64,000 nucleotides of DNA from JBCCXZ01 sp965228005 (GTDB lineage Bacteria; Planctomycetota; Planctomycetia; Pirellulales; Lacipirellulaceae), in NCBI GenBank assembly GCA_965228005.1, contig CBDDGV010000003.1, positions 1,116,001 through 1,180,000 on the forward strand, written 5' to 3'. A program made the position numbers and the translations under genes. Below are positions 22,574 through 31,346 of this stretch, piece by piece (position 1 is the first letter of the stretch; the number at the start of each line of letters is the position of its first letter). Below the pieces are notes generated by a model, which made no database searches, had not been told where the DNA came from, and was given only the letters and a program-made list of their open reading frames with translations.

Positions 22574-22750
22574 TTGCTAAGCGAAAGCGAAGTTTCGAGG
22601 ACCTGGGCAAGACTGTTCCGAGACAGCGATTTTGACGACGCCGTATTCGAGCAAGCCGAAGAGCTGCTCGATGAAGTGCGGGCGGAGAGCCCGTTGCGGC
22701 ACCGTTTGCAGTCGGAGCTGGAAGAACTCCGACAGCTCCACGGGGGTTGA
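22574..22750 (+). CDS. Small acidic protein, about 58 residues
   Basis: The frame from TTG 22574, with GAGG 6 bases upstream, encodes LLSESEVSRTWARLFRDSDF then DDAVFEQAEELLDEVRAESP, an amphipathic helical protein ending ELEELRQLHGG. Codon composition looks like real coding sequence, and the pattern RLFRDxDF..A...AEELLDE..ESPLRHRL resembles small planctomycete hypothetical proteins I have seen. An upstream ATG at 22517 is possible but lacks a ribosome-binding site. No function is known. Confidence 0.5.
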   Translation: MLSESEVSRTWARLFRDSDFDDAVFEQAEELLDEVRAESPLRHRLQSELEELRQLHGG

Positions 22751-22835
22751 GTGTCCTTCTTTTCCCGGGCCTCGCACAGACTCGTGTGGCGATTACTTTT
22801 CACTATCTCAGCGAGGCAGCGGTTGCGATCAGCCC

Positions 22836-24452
22836 TTAGTACACGGCCTCGAATCCGAAGTTGACGCCGTTGATGAAGATCTCCGAAGTCCCGCCGTCGA
22901 GCAGCCCCACGTTGGGCAGCGTGTAGTCGATCTGCTGTGCGGCACGCCGGATGTTATCGACCAACAGGGCGTTGTAACCCAGCTTGAGGGCCAAAGCGTT
23001 AGTCAACTGGTAGCTGAGCTGCACCCGCATTTCCGCGACGGGTGAGAAGTCGTTGTCCTGCCGTCCGTGGGTCGAGTAGGTCGGACCGAAGAACAGCGGG
23101 CTGTTGACCTGCCCCGGGACGAGGTCCTCGCCGAGCGCCGCGGTCTGTCCCCAGTTCTGGACGTTGTAGCCGAAGAGGCAACGGCCGTTGAAGTCCCAGA
23201 GGAATTTGCCGCGTTGGTGCTGCCAGCTCATCGCGATCTGTGGGCCCACGATGTGGTTCTCGATGAGCGTGTCGATCGAACTCGTGCCGAGGACACCACC
23301 TTCGCCATTGAGGATGAAGTTGTCGTTCAACCGCAGGTACCGCGCCCCGTAAGAGATGACCACGTTGTTGTTCTGATGCTTGGCCATACGGTGCTTGTTG
23401 GGCAAGCGGTACGTCTTCATGATCTCGATGCCTTGAGTCTCAGTGAAGTTGCGCACCTGGAGTGTTTGCCACGAGGTCGGCAGAGGTACAAGGTCGCCGA
23501 GGTCGTGCGGCGTACCGCCGCCGAGAACATCGGGCTCTTCGCCCGGGTCCTCGGTGTCGAAGCCGTTCGATCCAAACTGTCCGTCGCGGTCGATGTCGTC
23601 GGCGATCCCGTCACCGTCGGCGACACCGTCCGTGAGCCGGTCTCCTTGCGAGACGCCGCCTGGTGCTCCCGCAGGCCCCTCGCCGACGCCCTCCATAAAG
23701 TCGATGTAGCCGTGCATCAAGCCGATCGGGTTACCGAAGATGTCGAGCACCTCGTTTCCGTTGATGTCTGTCAGTGTTGGGACATTGAACACAACGAGGA
23801 CCGAGCCCAACGGGTTGATCAGTTGGTCAGGACCCCCTGGGAAGCGACTTTCGAGTCCCGGGCCCGCTCCACCGGAAATGCCGCCGGTGCTGGTCTCGTC
23901 TAGCGGTGTGAATCCGTAGCCGAAGGTCACGTTGGAGCGAGCCTCTGGCCCGTCGAGGATGCCGATCAGCCACCCGTCGTCGTCTTGGAAGTGACCGAAC
24001 TCGTAGCGCTCACCCCAGGCAAAGGCCGAGTCGGGCGGGGCGGTACTGAGCGCGTTCATCCGTTGCGGGGCTGCCAGGATGACTTCAACGCCAGGAAGGA
24101 AGATCGGGTCGCTGTCGGGGTCCATCGGATCGGAGGGAACCAGGATACCGCCGTCGTCGAAGACCCGAACCGGGTTAGTCGTGGCGCTAGAAAACTCGTC
24201 GAGACCAACCCGGGTCCGCTCGCCGGTGAACGACCAGCTCAGTTTGTCGTACCGGAAGAAGAACCCCGCGTCGCGGCGGAAGGGCCGGCCCTCGAAATCC
24301 AGGTCCGTTGGCCGGAAGAACTGCAAGTCGTGCCCGTCGTAGAGGCCGTCGAACTCGCTGACGAGGGGGCCCTGGGCCTCCGCGGCGGTTGCCAGCAGCG
24401 TGGCGAGCAACAGAGCGGCGATCTGTGAGGTGGCAAAGCTTCGAGCAGTCAT
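22836..24452 (-). CDS. Secreted protein, probable outer-membrane beta-barrel
   Basis: 538 residues from ATG 24452 (MTARSFATSQIAALLLATLL); a TTG three codons upstream is an alternative. A signal peptide ends near AAEAQ. The mature protein is rich in aromatic/glycine strands (FFFRYDKLSWSFTGERTRVG, VVISYGARYLRLNDNFILNG) and an Asp-rich middle (DGVADGDGIADDIDRDGQ) that looks like a calcium-binding thrombospondin-type-3-like stretch. It ends in a strand with terminal Tyr (FINGVNFGFEAVY), the usual outer-membrane barrel C-terminus. It resembles planctomycete barrel proteins annotated only as hypothetical. Substrate or partner is unknown. Confidence 0.7.
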   Translation of the reverse strand: MTARSFATSQIAALLLATLLATAAEAQGPLVSEFDGLYDGHDLQFFRPTDLDFEGRPFRRDAGFFFRYDKLSWSFTGERTRVGLDEFSSATTNPVRVFDDGGILVPSDPMDPDSDPIFLPGVEVILAAPQRMNALSTAPPDSAFAWGERYEFGHFQDDDGWLIGILDGPEARSNVTFGYGFTPLDETSTGGISGGAGPGLESRFPGGPDQLINPLGSVLVVFNVPTLTDINGNEVLDIFGNPIGLMHGYIDFMEGVGEGPAGAPGGVSQGDRLTDGVADGDGIADDIDRDGQFGSNGFDTEDPGEEPDVLGGGTPHDLGDLVPLPTSWQTLQVRNFTETQGIEIMKTYRLPNKHRMAKHQNNNVVISYGARYLRLNDNFILNGEGGVLGTSSIDTLIENHIVGPQIAMSWQHQRGKFLWDFNGRCLFGYNVQNWGQTAALGEDLVPGQVNSPLFFGPTYSTHGRQDNDFSPVAEMRVQLSYQLTNALALKLGYNALLVDNIRRAAQQIDYTLPNVGLLDGGTSEIFINGVNFGFEAVY

Positions 24453-24716
24453 AGGATCCAACTACCCCGTAGTAGGAGCCCGTTTCCGGGCGCAGTTCTG
24501 GTGGCGCAACCCCGCAGCAAGCGCGTTGGGGATTGTCTGTGCCGGTAGTATCGGATCGCCTAGTCGTGCCGGTTGAAGAAGATCGGTAAACTCTGCGGAA
24601 ATTGCGGGCTGTTCGGGCAAACGTGCTAGCGGTGCGGGCGGCCGTTTGTTCGGGCAAATCCGCATGCCTATAATCTCGCGGGCCCAGACAGCACCCCGAT
24701 CCAAGGTGGAATCCCC

Positions 24717-25646
24717 GTGATTGCTTACCGAGCAGTGGCACCGCGATGGTCGACGCTCTCTCTTCTGTTGACTCCTCTGCTGGCGCCGCCGGCGGAGGCC
24801 CGCCCCAACGTTGAGACCGCGACCGCCGAGGCCGCGACCGCGGAGGATGCCTGGGTCCGCCTGGCCGAGGACGCCGCTGGCAAGCCTACAGCACTGGAGG
24901 TGTCGATCGCTAGCTACGCCCCAGCCGACGATGGTGGAGAACCGGCGTATGTTGTCGATCTCGTCGGGGCCATCCACGTCGGCGACCGATCCTACTACCG
25001 CGAGCTCAACCGCCGTTTTCGGCAGTACGACTCCGTCCTCTACGAACTGGTCGCCCCCGACGGGACGGTCGTGCCGCGGGGCCGGGGGACGTCCAGCAGC
25101 AACCCGCTCGGCGCGGTCCAGAACGGCATGAAATCGATGCTGGGCCTGGAGCACCAACTGGAGCAGGTCGATTACACCCGCCCGAATTTCGTCCACGCCG
25201 ATATCTCTCCCGACCAATTCCTGCAGTCCATGGAGCGTCGGGACGAGAGCTTCTCGAAGATGTACTTCCGGATGGTCGGCCAGGCGATCGCTCAGCAGAG
25301 CCGCCAGTCGGCCCTCGGCGAGTCCGCGGACCTCGACATCTTCTCGGCGCTGATGTCGAAAGACCGCCCCCGACGCTTGAAGATCGCACTGGCCAAGCAG
25401 TTTGGGGCGATGGACGACCTGCTGAGCGGACTGTCAGGCCCCGATGGCTCCACGATCATCACCGAGCGCAATGAGAAGGCCCTCGAAGTGCTCAGCGAGC
25501 GGATCGAGGCGGGCGACCGCCGGATCGCCGTCTTCTACGGGGCGGGGCACCTGTCAGAGATGCACGAGCAGCTGCGCGAAAAGTTTGGGCTTGAGCAGAC
25601 CTCAAAGACCTGGCTGGAGGCGTGGGATCTCCGGGAAAGCGAGTGA
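24717..25646 (+). CDS. TraB/GumN (TIKI)-family protein
   Basis: 309 residues from GTG 24717, with AAGGTGG 7 bases upstream. A signal peptide is followed by the TraB-family blocks: YVVDLVGAIHVGDRSYYREL (G-x-x-H motif), YDSVLYELVAPDG, and near the C-terminus RRIAVFYGAGHLSEMHEQL (second G-x-x-H). Members of this clan are related to metal-dependent TIKI proteases, and the conserved GxxH and Glu positions are present, so a peptidase-like activity in the periplasm is possible but unproven. A GC-rich hairpin (CAGGGCC-GCC-GGCCCTG, 25648-25664) lies just past the stop. Confidence 0.85.
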   Translation: MIAYRAVAPRWSTLSLLLTPLLAPPAEARPNVETATAEAATAEDAWVRLAEDAAGKPTALEVSIASYAPADDGGEPAYVVDLVGAIHVGDRSYYRELNRRFRQYDSVLYELVAPDGTVVPRGRGTSSSNPLGAVQNGMKSMLGLEHQLEQVDYTRPNFVHADISPDQFLQSMERRDESFSKMYFRMVGQAIAQQSRQSALGESADLDIFSALMSKDRPRRLKIALAKQFGAMDDLLSGLSGPDGSTIITERNEKALEVLSERIEAGDRRIAVFYGAGHLSEMHEQLREKFGLEQTSKTWLEAWDLRESE

Positions 25647-25810
25647 GCAGGGCCGCCGGCCCTGCCAATTCCCCGGGCAGTCCTTGTTTCGATCCCCGTT
25701 GAGGGTTTTTCTCAGGGCCCCCTTTTGGTATTTTGAGGGGCTCGGTTGAGTATTGAATCTCCAGCGTGCGCCGTCCGCTCAGGGCGGTCCCCACAGAAGG
25801 AAACGAGCCG

Positions 25811-25909
25811 ATGGCTAAGCCCGGTAGAAAAGTGAAGAAGGCCAACCACGGGAAACGACCCGCCTGCAGCCGGCCGCGGAAGTCGCGTCGACAGAAGGTG
25901 AAGACCTAG
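25811..25909 (+). CDS. bL37-like small ribosomal protein, 32 residues
   Basis: The ORF MAKPGRKVKKANHGKRPACS then RPRKSRRQKVKT is extremely basic and has AAGGA 9 bases before the ATG. The core MAK-x-GRK...KANHGKRP is like bL37, the tiny large-subunit protein described in mycobacterial ribosomes (there about 24 residues). Here the C-terminus is extended by about ten basic residues. A strong hairpin terminator lies about 100 bases downstream (26006-26029), making it a single-gene unit of the kind expected for a small abundant ribosomal protein. Assignment rests on remembered sequence similarity. Confidence 0.7.
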   Translation: MAKPGRKVKKANHGKRPACSRPRKSRRQKVKT

Positions 25910-26005
25910 TCGGCCTCTTTTCCTGTCCGGACAGGCTCTCTAGGCTGCTCCAGGGCAGTGATGTGCCTTGCAGTATTCGTTTCGTGCAAGGCGCCTTGGT
26001 TCTCA

Positions 26006-26029
26006 AACGGCCGCGCACACGCGGCCGTT
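26006..26029 (+). terminator. Rho-independent-type terminator after the bL37-like gene
   Basis: AACGGCCGCG-CACA-CGCGGCCGTT is a perfect 10-bp stem with a tetraloop, followed by CGTTGTT. It lies 96 bases after the 32-residue ORF and upstream of the FabZ-like gene. Confidence 0.65.
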
Positions 26030-26067
26030 CGTTGTTAGGTCCGTGTTCTGGTACGAGGATTCTCCCT

Positions 26068-26583
26068 TTGCCTGCACGCGAATACATCGTCGACCCCAGC
26101 ACGATTGACTTCGAGCACCCCGTTGCCGACATCGCGGCAATCCGGGAAGTGAATCCCCAGCGCGACGCCATGGAGCAGCTCACGGGGATCCTCTTGATCG
26201 ATGAGCAAGCCCAGACCTGCGTCGGCTACCGAGACATTACCGACCAAGAGTTCTGGGTGTCGGGCCACATGCCTGGCGCCCCGCTGATGCCGGGAGTCGT
26301 CATGTGCGAGGCCGCCGCACAGGTGTGTTCTTACTACGCCCACAAGATCGGCCTGCTGGGAGACGGCATCGTCGGTTTCGGCGGCCTCGACGGCGTGCGA
26401 TTCCGCGGGATAGTCAAGCCGGGCGACCGGTTAGTGATGGCCACGAAAGTGCGGCAGGTCCGACGGAAGCGGATGGCCGTCTGGGACTTCCAGGGCTTTG
26501 TGGGCGAGTCGATTGCGTGTGAGGGTGAGTTGCGCGGCGTACAACTCCCCCCAGACGCTCTCGCGCAGGGATCAAACGGCTGA
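26068..26583 (+). CDS. FabZ-like 3-hydroxyacyl-ACP dehydratase
   Basis: I choose TTG 26068, which follows GAGGA by 8 bases; the frame is open further upstream but crosses the terminator hairpin. The product is 171 residues. The hotdog-fold motif WVSGHMPGAPLMPGVVMCEA AAQ carries the catalytic His and Glu of FabZ (His in the GHMPG loop, Glu in MCEAAAQ), and FGGLDGVRFRGIVKPGDRLV follows. It would dehydrate 3-hydroxyacyl-ACP in fatty acid synthesis, or a related acyl chain in lipid formation. It is just upstream of trmB (3-base gap), probably co-transcribed. Confidence 0.85.
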   Translation: MPAREYIVDPSTIDFEHPVADIAAIREVNPQRDAMEQLTGILLIDEQAQTCVGYRDITDQEFWVSGHMPGAPLMPGVVMCEAAAQVCSYYAHKIGLLGDGIVGFGGLDGVRFRGIVKPGDRLVMATKVRQVRRKRMAVWDFQGFVGESIACEGELRGVQLPPDALAQGSNG

Positions 26584-26586
26584 CGC

Positions 26587-27288
26587 ATGGGGCGCCGGGC
26601 TCTCCGCAAAATCGACCCCGAGCTTGATCTCTCCCGTCACTTCGGTTCGGTCGTGGAGGCGGCGAAGCCCTTCGACGCGGCCTCTTTCTTCGGCCGTGCC
26701 GCACCCCTGGAGGTGGAGATCGGAAGCGGTAAAGGCCTGTTCCTTGCCAATGCGGCTCTCTCACGCCCCGAGAACGATTTCATCGGCCTTGAGGTGGCGT
26801 TCAAGTACGCCCGCTACACCGCCGCCAGGCTGGCGAAGCTCGGGCTGACCAACGCGGTGTCTCTGCACGGCGACGGGCTTGCCTTTATGAACGAGTCGAT
26901 CACGGACGACAGCCTGAGGGCGTTCCACGTTTACTTCCCCGATCCGTGGTGGAAGAAAAGGCACCGCCGCCGGCGGGTGTTGAACGAGCAGCTGTTGGCC
27001 GACGTTGTCCGCACCCTGGAGCCCGGCGGCAAGCTGCACTTCTGGACCGACGTCAAGGAGTACTTCGACGTATCGCTAGAGCTGATCGCCAGCGTGACGC
27101 CGCTGGAAGGCCCGCTCGCGGTGGAGGAACGGCCGGCCGAGCACCACCTCGACTACCTTTCCCACTTCGAACGCAGGACGCGGATGAACGAGGAACCGGT
27201 CTACCGCTCCGAGTTCGTCAAGCCGCTGTCGGGAGAGGCCGACCGCGCTCAGTCGGCAGACGAGCCCAGCGGCGCGGCGGATTCGTAA
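26587..27288 (+). CDS. trmB: tRNA (guanine-N7-)-methyltransferase
   Basis: 233 residues. The SAM-binding motif LEVEIGSGKGLFLANAAL, then FIGLEVAFKYARYTAARLAK and the TrmB signature FHVYFPDPWWKKRHRRRRVL are all present. It methylates G46 in the variable loop of tRNA. It follows the FabZ-like gene with a 3-base gap. Its last 40 bases overlap the end of purF on the other strand, so the two transcripts converge and are antisense at their 3' ends. Confidence 0.95.
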   Translation: MGRRALRKIDPELDLSRHFGSVVEAAKPFDAASFFGRAAPLEVEIGSGKGLFLANAALSRPENDFIGLEVAFKYARYTAARLAKLGLTNAVSLHGDGLAFMNESITDDSLRAFHVYFPDPWWKKRHRRRRVLNEQLLADVVRTLEPGGKLHFWTDVKEYFDVSLELIASVTPLEGPLAVEERPAEHHLDYLSHFERRTRMNEEPVYRSEFVKPLSGEADRAQSADEPSGAADS

Positions 27289-28847
27289 GTACGGTTCGGC
27301 GTCGAGCCGTCCGCTTGCGTGGAGCTCTGCAAGGCGATGCCGTAGAGCTTCTGGCCCGCGGGCGTGGGGTAGTTGCCGGTGACGCAGGCCTGGCAGAGGT
27401 CGCCGGCGGGCTTGCCCACGGCGGCGGCGATCGACTCGACATCGAGGTAGCGCAGCGAGTCGGCACCGAGTTCGGCGGCCATCTTGGCAAACGCTTCTTC
27501 ACGGTCTTCCCCGCCCGCCAGGAACGGTGGTGCGAACAGTTCGCCGATCGTCGACATGTCGATGCCGTAGAAGCAGGGCGAAGTGATCGGCGGGCAGGCC
27601 ACACGGACGTGGATCTCCTCGGCCCGCCCGGTTTCTCGGATCTTCGAGATCAGCACCCGCATGGTCGTCGATCGGACGATCGAGTCCTCGACCAGCAGCA
27701 CGCGCTTGCCAGCCAGCACTTCGGGCAGTGCGACGTATTTTGCCGCGGCCTTCTGTTTCCGCCCGGCGCCGCCCTCGATGAACGTTCGGCCCGAGTAGCG
27801 GTTCCGGATGAGCCCCTCGACGCTGGGCACGCCCAGCTTGTACGCCATCGCGTCCGCGGCGGCCTTGCTGGTGTCGGGGACGGGCACGATCACCGTGCGC
27901 TCGTCGATATCGAGGTCTTCCAGCCGTGCCAGTTCCTCGCCGAGCGTCTTGCGGGCCAGGTAGACGCTGCGCCCGTCGAGCCGGCTCGCGACGTTTGAGA
28001 AGTAGATCCACTCGAAGAAGCAGTGGGCCCGCTCACGGTTCTCGCTGAACCGCTCCACGCGGATCCCCCGTTCGGTGACCGTGACCGCTTCGCCGGGTTG
28101 GAGCGGGTGGATCGACTCCGGCGCGAACCCGAGGTTCTGCAGGGCGACGCTCTCGCTGGCCGCGGCGAACAGCGGCCCCTCGATGGCGTAGCTCATCGGC
28201 TTGATCCCCAGCGGGTCACGACCGACAAGCATCTCGCCCTGGGCGTTGAGCATCGCGATCGTGTAGGCGCCGTCGAACCGCCGCGCCACCGCCCGCATCA
28301 CATCGATTAGCGGCGGGCGGCGTTCGCCGGAGAGTTCCCGGCTGATCTCGTGCATGATGATCTCGGTGTCGGTCGCCCGGGCGAGGTGGTGGTCGTCCTC
28401 GGCGAGCAACGCGTCCCGCAGCTCTTGGTAGTTCGCCAGCTGGCCGTTGAACGCGAAGCTGAACCACTTGTGCTTCTGCAGGTGGTGCCGCTCGAAAGGC
28501 TGGGCGTAGCTGGTGTCTTCTGCCCCGCAGGTGGCGTAGCGGGTGTGGCCGATCGCCGCGTTGCCGGCGTACTCCCGCATCAGCGACTCGGACTTGCCGC
28601 GGTGGTTGAGGCGGAACACCTCGCTCACGGTGCCGAGCTTCCGGTGGGTGTCGATTAACTGAGACCGGCTTGGGTTGAAAGTGGTCATCCCCGCGGAGAG
28701 CTGGCCGCGATTCTGGATGTCGAGCAGCAGGCGGGGCATCAGCCTCGATACCTCTGCAGGACCTTGCGAGGTGCATAATGGGCTGACCTCGGCGCCCTGG
28801 AGGTGATAGATCGCGGCGACGCCGCACTCGTGGTTCAGTTCAGCCAT
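27249..28847 (-). CDS. purF: Amidophosphoribosyltransferase (glutamine PRPP amidotransferase)
   Basis: 532 residues. It makes phosphoribosylamine from PRPP and glutamine, the first step of purine synthesis. The N-terminal glutaminase has the nucleophile Cys8 after a short propeptide (MAELNHECGVAAIYH), and the C-terminal phosphoribosyltransferase has the PRPP loop RVLLVEDSIVRSTTMRVL. Cysteines at HCFFEWIYFS, SPCFYGIDM and LCQACVTGNYPT match the four iron-sulfur ligands of the Bacillus-type enzyme, so this is the FeS-containing, propeptide-processed form. The C-terminal tail after YGIALQSS is extended. The stop overlaps trmB convergently. Confidence 0.96.
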   Translation of the reverse strand: MAELNHECGVAAIYHLQGAEVSPLCTSQGPAEVSRLMPRLLLDIQNRGQLSAGMTTFNPSRSQLIDTHRKLGTVSEVFRLNHRGKSESLMREYAGNAAIGHTRYATCGAEDTSYAQPFERHHLQKHKWFSFAFNGQLANYQELRDALLAEDDHHLARATDTEIIMHEISRELSGERRPPLIDVMRAVARRFDGAYTIAMLNAQGEMLVGRDPLGIKPMSYAIEGPLFAAASESVALQNLGFAPESIHPLQPGEAVTVTERGIRVERFSENRERAHCFFEWIYFSNVASRLDGRSVYLARKTLGEELARLEDLDIDERTVIVPVPDTSKAAADAMAYKLGVPSVEGLIRNRYSGRTFIEGGAGRKQKAAAKYVALPEVLAGKRVLLVEDSIVRSTTMRVLISKIRETGRAEEIHVRVACPPITSPCFYGIDMSTIGELFAPPFLAGGEDREEAFAKMAAELGADSLRYLDVESIAAAVGKPAGDLCQACVTGNYPTPAGQKLYGIALQSSTQADGSTPNRTYESAAPLGSSAD

Positions 28848-29000
28848 CGGCGGGGCAGCTCTGCGGGGGTGGGCAGGCCTGGGGGCGGACGTCGCTCAAT
28901 CGTCAGTGTAGGAGTGCGGCAGGTATCCCTCAACCAGCCAGTCTTTACTTGCCGAAACGGACTACCCCGACCCGCGATTTGGGCGAGCAGGGTACTGCTG

Positions 29001-31340
29001 CTAGCGCTCAGACGGTGCACACAGGAACGCGAGGAGGTCGCGCAAGTCTTCTCGGCTGATGGTCTTCTCCAAGCCGTCGGGCATCAGCGAGACCTGGGAT
29101 GCTTGGCGGAGTTCGACTTCGTTGCTGCGGACCAGGAACTGCTCCCCGTCGGCGCCGAAGTAGTATTCCTCGCCCGTGTCCCCCGCCCTCGGCAGGCGGA
29201 GGCCGACCAGGGTCTTGCCGTCACGGGTCAGGAGCGTCCAAGCCTGATACCGCGGCGCGACTTCTTCACTCGGGTGCAGGATCGAACGCAGGATGCGCTC
29301 ACGAGACATGCTCTGGCCGATCGCGGTCAGATCGGGGCCGATGGCGGCTCCGCGTCCACCGTGCTGGTGGCACGCGGCGCACCGAGACCCTACGCTGGAG
29401 AAGAACAGCCGGCGACCTGCGTCCACATCACCGCTGTCTTCCAAGAGGTACCGCAAGAAATCGGCGTCGTCGCGGTTCTCTTCGGGTGAGCCCGGGTGGC
29501 TCAAGCCCGTGAGGCGGAGCACGCGGGCTGCTTCTCGGGCTACGGCTGATAAGGGAGAGACGGCGAGCCGTTTCAGCAACGGTTCGTGATCCGAAACGGC
29601 CGATGCTAAACCGGAGACCGCGTCTGCCCGGGTCTGTTCGTCGAAATCCGGGTCTTCAGCGATCCTGGCAAGCTTTGCGAAACGCTCCGCGTCTGATTGG
29701 AGCGCGAGGGTCCGCACGGCTTCCCGCCGGAGTCGCAAGTCGTCGGACCTCAAGAAGCCGTCAACCAGTTCGGGCGTGACCGCTTTGTGATCCGGGTCGA
29801 TCAACCGCAGAGCCAAGGCGTGCACGCTCGGCGGACGCTTGCCGTTGCGTAGCTCTCGGGCGAGCAACCCGTCCGCGATGGTGCTCGACCGGGGCTCCGG
29901 TTCTCGACTCAACCAGTCGATTGCCGAGAGCACCGCCAGGTAGTACCTCTCGCTCGGCGGTTCGTCTTCCAGCAGTCGGCGGACGTCGGGCAGGTATTGC
30001 GTGAGGTGGTCGTCGGCGATCCAACGCACGGCGTACAACCGCACGTCGGCGTCGTTGCTAGCCAACGCACCGCGGAGCATTGCCGGGTCGGGCGTCCCGC
30101 CCTGCCACTTAAGCCGCATGAGGTCTCGTAACCCGTTGGGCGTGTTGCATGCGTACTCTTCGGCCTGGATGGGGGCAGCCGGTTCCTCCGCCCCGCCATC
30201 CGCCGGCAAGGTCAGCCGCCAAAGCCGCCCCGTCCCGTGCACGGTGTAGTCTCGCAAGAGCCAGTCCCCGAAGTACAGCGAGCCGTCTGGCGCCACCGCG
30301 ATACCGGTCGGACGGAAGTCGGAGTTTCCCTGCACTACGATCGAACGATCGGCAACGAGCCGCCCCTGGTCGTCCTGGGTCGTGGTGTACCGCTCGATGC
30401 GGTGCTCGCCCCAGCTCGTGACCCACAAAGCACCGTGGTGCGCGACAATCCCTGTCGGGGCCTCCCCCGTGCCGGCCATCATCGGCAGCGTTCCGGGCAG
30501 TTCGCCGTCCCAGGCTTGCAGCGGGTGCAATCCGGAGCGGCCGTACTGGTAGCGGTAGCCGTAGTCCCCGCGGTGCTGCACGTGCAGAAGCCGGCAGGGG
30601 GGGCTGGCGTCGGGGTCGTTGTCGATGCCGAACAAGTGGCCCCGCCAGTAGCAGAGCCCGAACGGGTTCCAGAGGCCGGTCGCATATCGCCGCAAGTTGG
30701 AACCGTCGGCGTCACAAACGAACACGGCCCCGGCCGTATCGGTTCCGTGGTAGGATCCCCCGTCGCTGCCGCGGAGCGTGTACTCTACGCCGTGGTTCTC
30801 GCCCAGCCCGAGGAAGAGCACTTCGCTCCCGCCTTGCTCCGCGATGGCCAATCCCCCCAGGCCGTTGTGCGGGTAGAGGTTGGTGGTGTCGAGCTCGACA
30901 ACGGTCTCTTCCCGTTCGGCGCGGCCGTCGCCGCCCGCGTCCTGGAGCAGATGGACCGCGCTGCGGGTCGTCAGCAACACCGCTCCGTCGGAGCGGACCG
31001 CGAGGTTCATCGCCGCAGTGAAGCCCTCGGCGAACGTCTGCCAGGCATCCAACCGGCCGTCGCCGTCGGAGTCGTAGAACAACCGGATGCGGTCGTGCGC
31101 TGGGCCGTCGTAGTCGTCTGGCCTCTGGTGGGTATGCGACTCCACAACGAGCAGCCGGCCTTGCTTGTCGAACGCCATGCCCACGGGCGTGACGATATCC
31201 GGCGACTCCGCCACGAGTTCCAGTTCATACCCTGGCAGAGACACCCGCGGCAGCTGTTTATCACCAGCAGAAACACACGCAGCCGGCCACGCCAGGAGCA
31301 GGACGCACAGCGGCAATCGGGTCGCGGCACACGGCGGCAT
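29001..31340 (-). CDS. Secreted PVC-type dehydrogenase with HEAT-like repeats and cytochrome c domain
   Basis: 779 residues. A signal peptide (MPPCAATRLPLCVLLLAWPA) precedes a beta-propeller of the membrane-bound dehydrogenase family of Planctomycetes/Verrucomicrobia (VTPVGMAFDKQGRLLVVESH, GDYGYRYQYGRSGLHPLQAW), a HEAT-like helical region at about 400-600 (RREAVRTLALQSDAERFAKL) and a C-terminal haem domain with CxxCH in RCAACHQHGGRGAAIGPDLT and the tail SLMPDGLEKTISREDLRDLL. It probably oxidises sugars or alcohols in the periplasm and passes electrons to the bound haem. Substrate unknown. It heads toward purF on the same strand. Confidence 0.88.
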   Translation of the reverse strand: MPPCAATRLPLCVLLLAWPAACVSAGDKQLPRVSLPGYELELVAESPDIVTPVGMAFDKQGRLLVVESHTHQRPDDYDGPAHDRIRLFYDSDGDGRLDAWQTFAEGFTAAMNLAVRSDGAVLLTTRSAVHLLQDAGGDGRAEREETVVELDTTNLYPHNGLGGLAIAEQGGSEVLFLGLGENHGVEYTLRGSDGGSYHGTDTAGAVFVCDADGSNLRRYATGLWNPFGLCYWRGHLFGIDNDPDASPPCRLLHVQHRGDYGYRYQYGRSGLHPLQAWDGELPGTLPMMAGTGEAPTGIVAHHGALWVTSWGEHRIERYTTTQDDQGRLVADRSIVVQGNSDFRPTGIAVAPDGSLYFGDWLLRDYTVHGTGRLWRLTLPADGGAEEPAAPIQAEEYACNTPNGLRDLMRLKWQGGTPDPAMLRGALASNDADVRLYAVRWIADDHLTQYLPDVRRLLEDEPPSERYYLAVLSAIDWLSREPEPRSSTIADGLLARELRNGKRPPSVHALALRLIDPDHKAVTPELVDGFLRSDDLRLRREAVRTLALQSDAERFAKLARIAEDPDFDEQTRADAVSGLASAVSDHEPLLKRLAVSPLSAVAREAARVLRLTGLSHPGSPEENRDDADFLRYLLEDSGDVDAGRRLFFSSVGSRCAACHQHGGRGAAIGPDLTAIGQSMSRERILRSILHPSEEVAPRYQAWTLLTRDGKTLVGLRLPRAGDTGEEYYFGADGEQFLVRSNEVELRQASQVSLMPDGLEKTISREDLRDLLAFLCAPSER

Positions 31341-31346
31341 GCGCTT

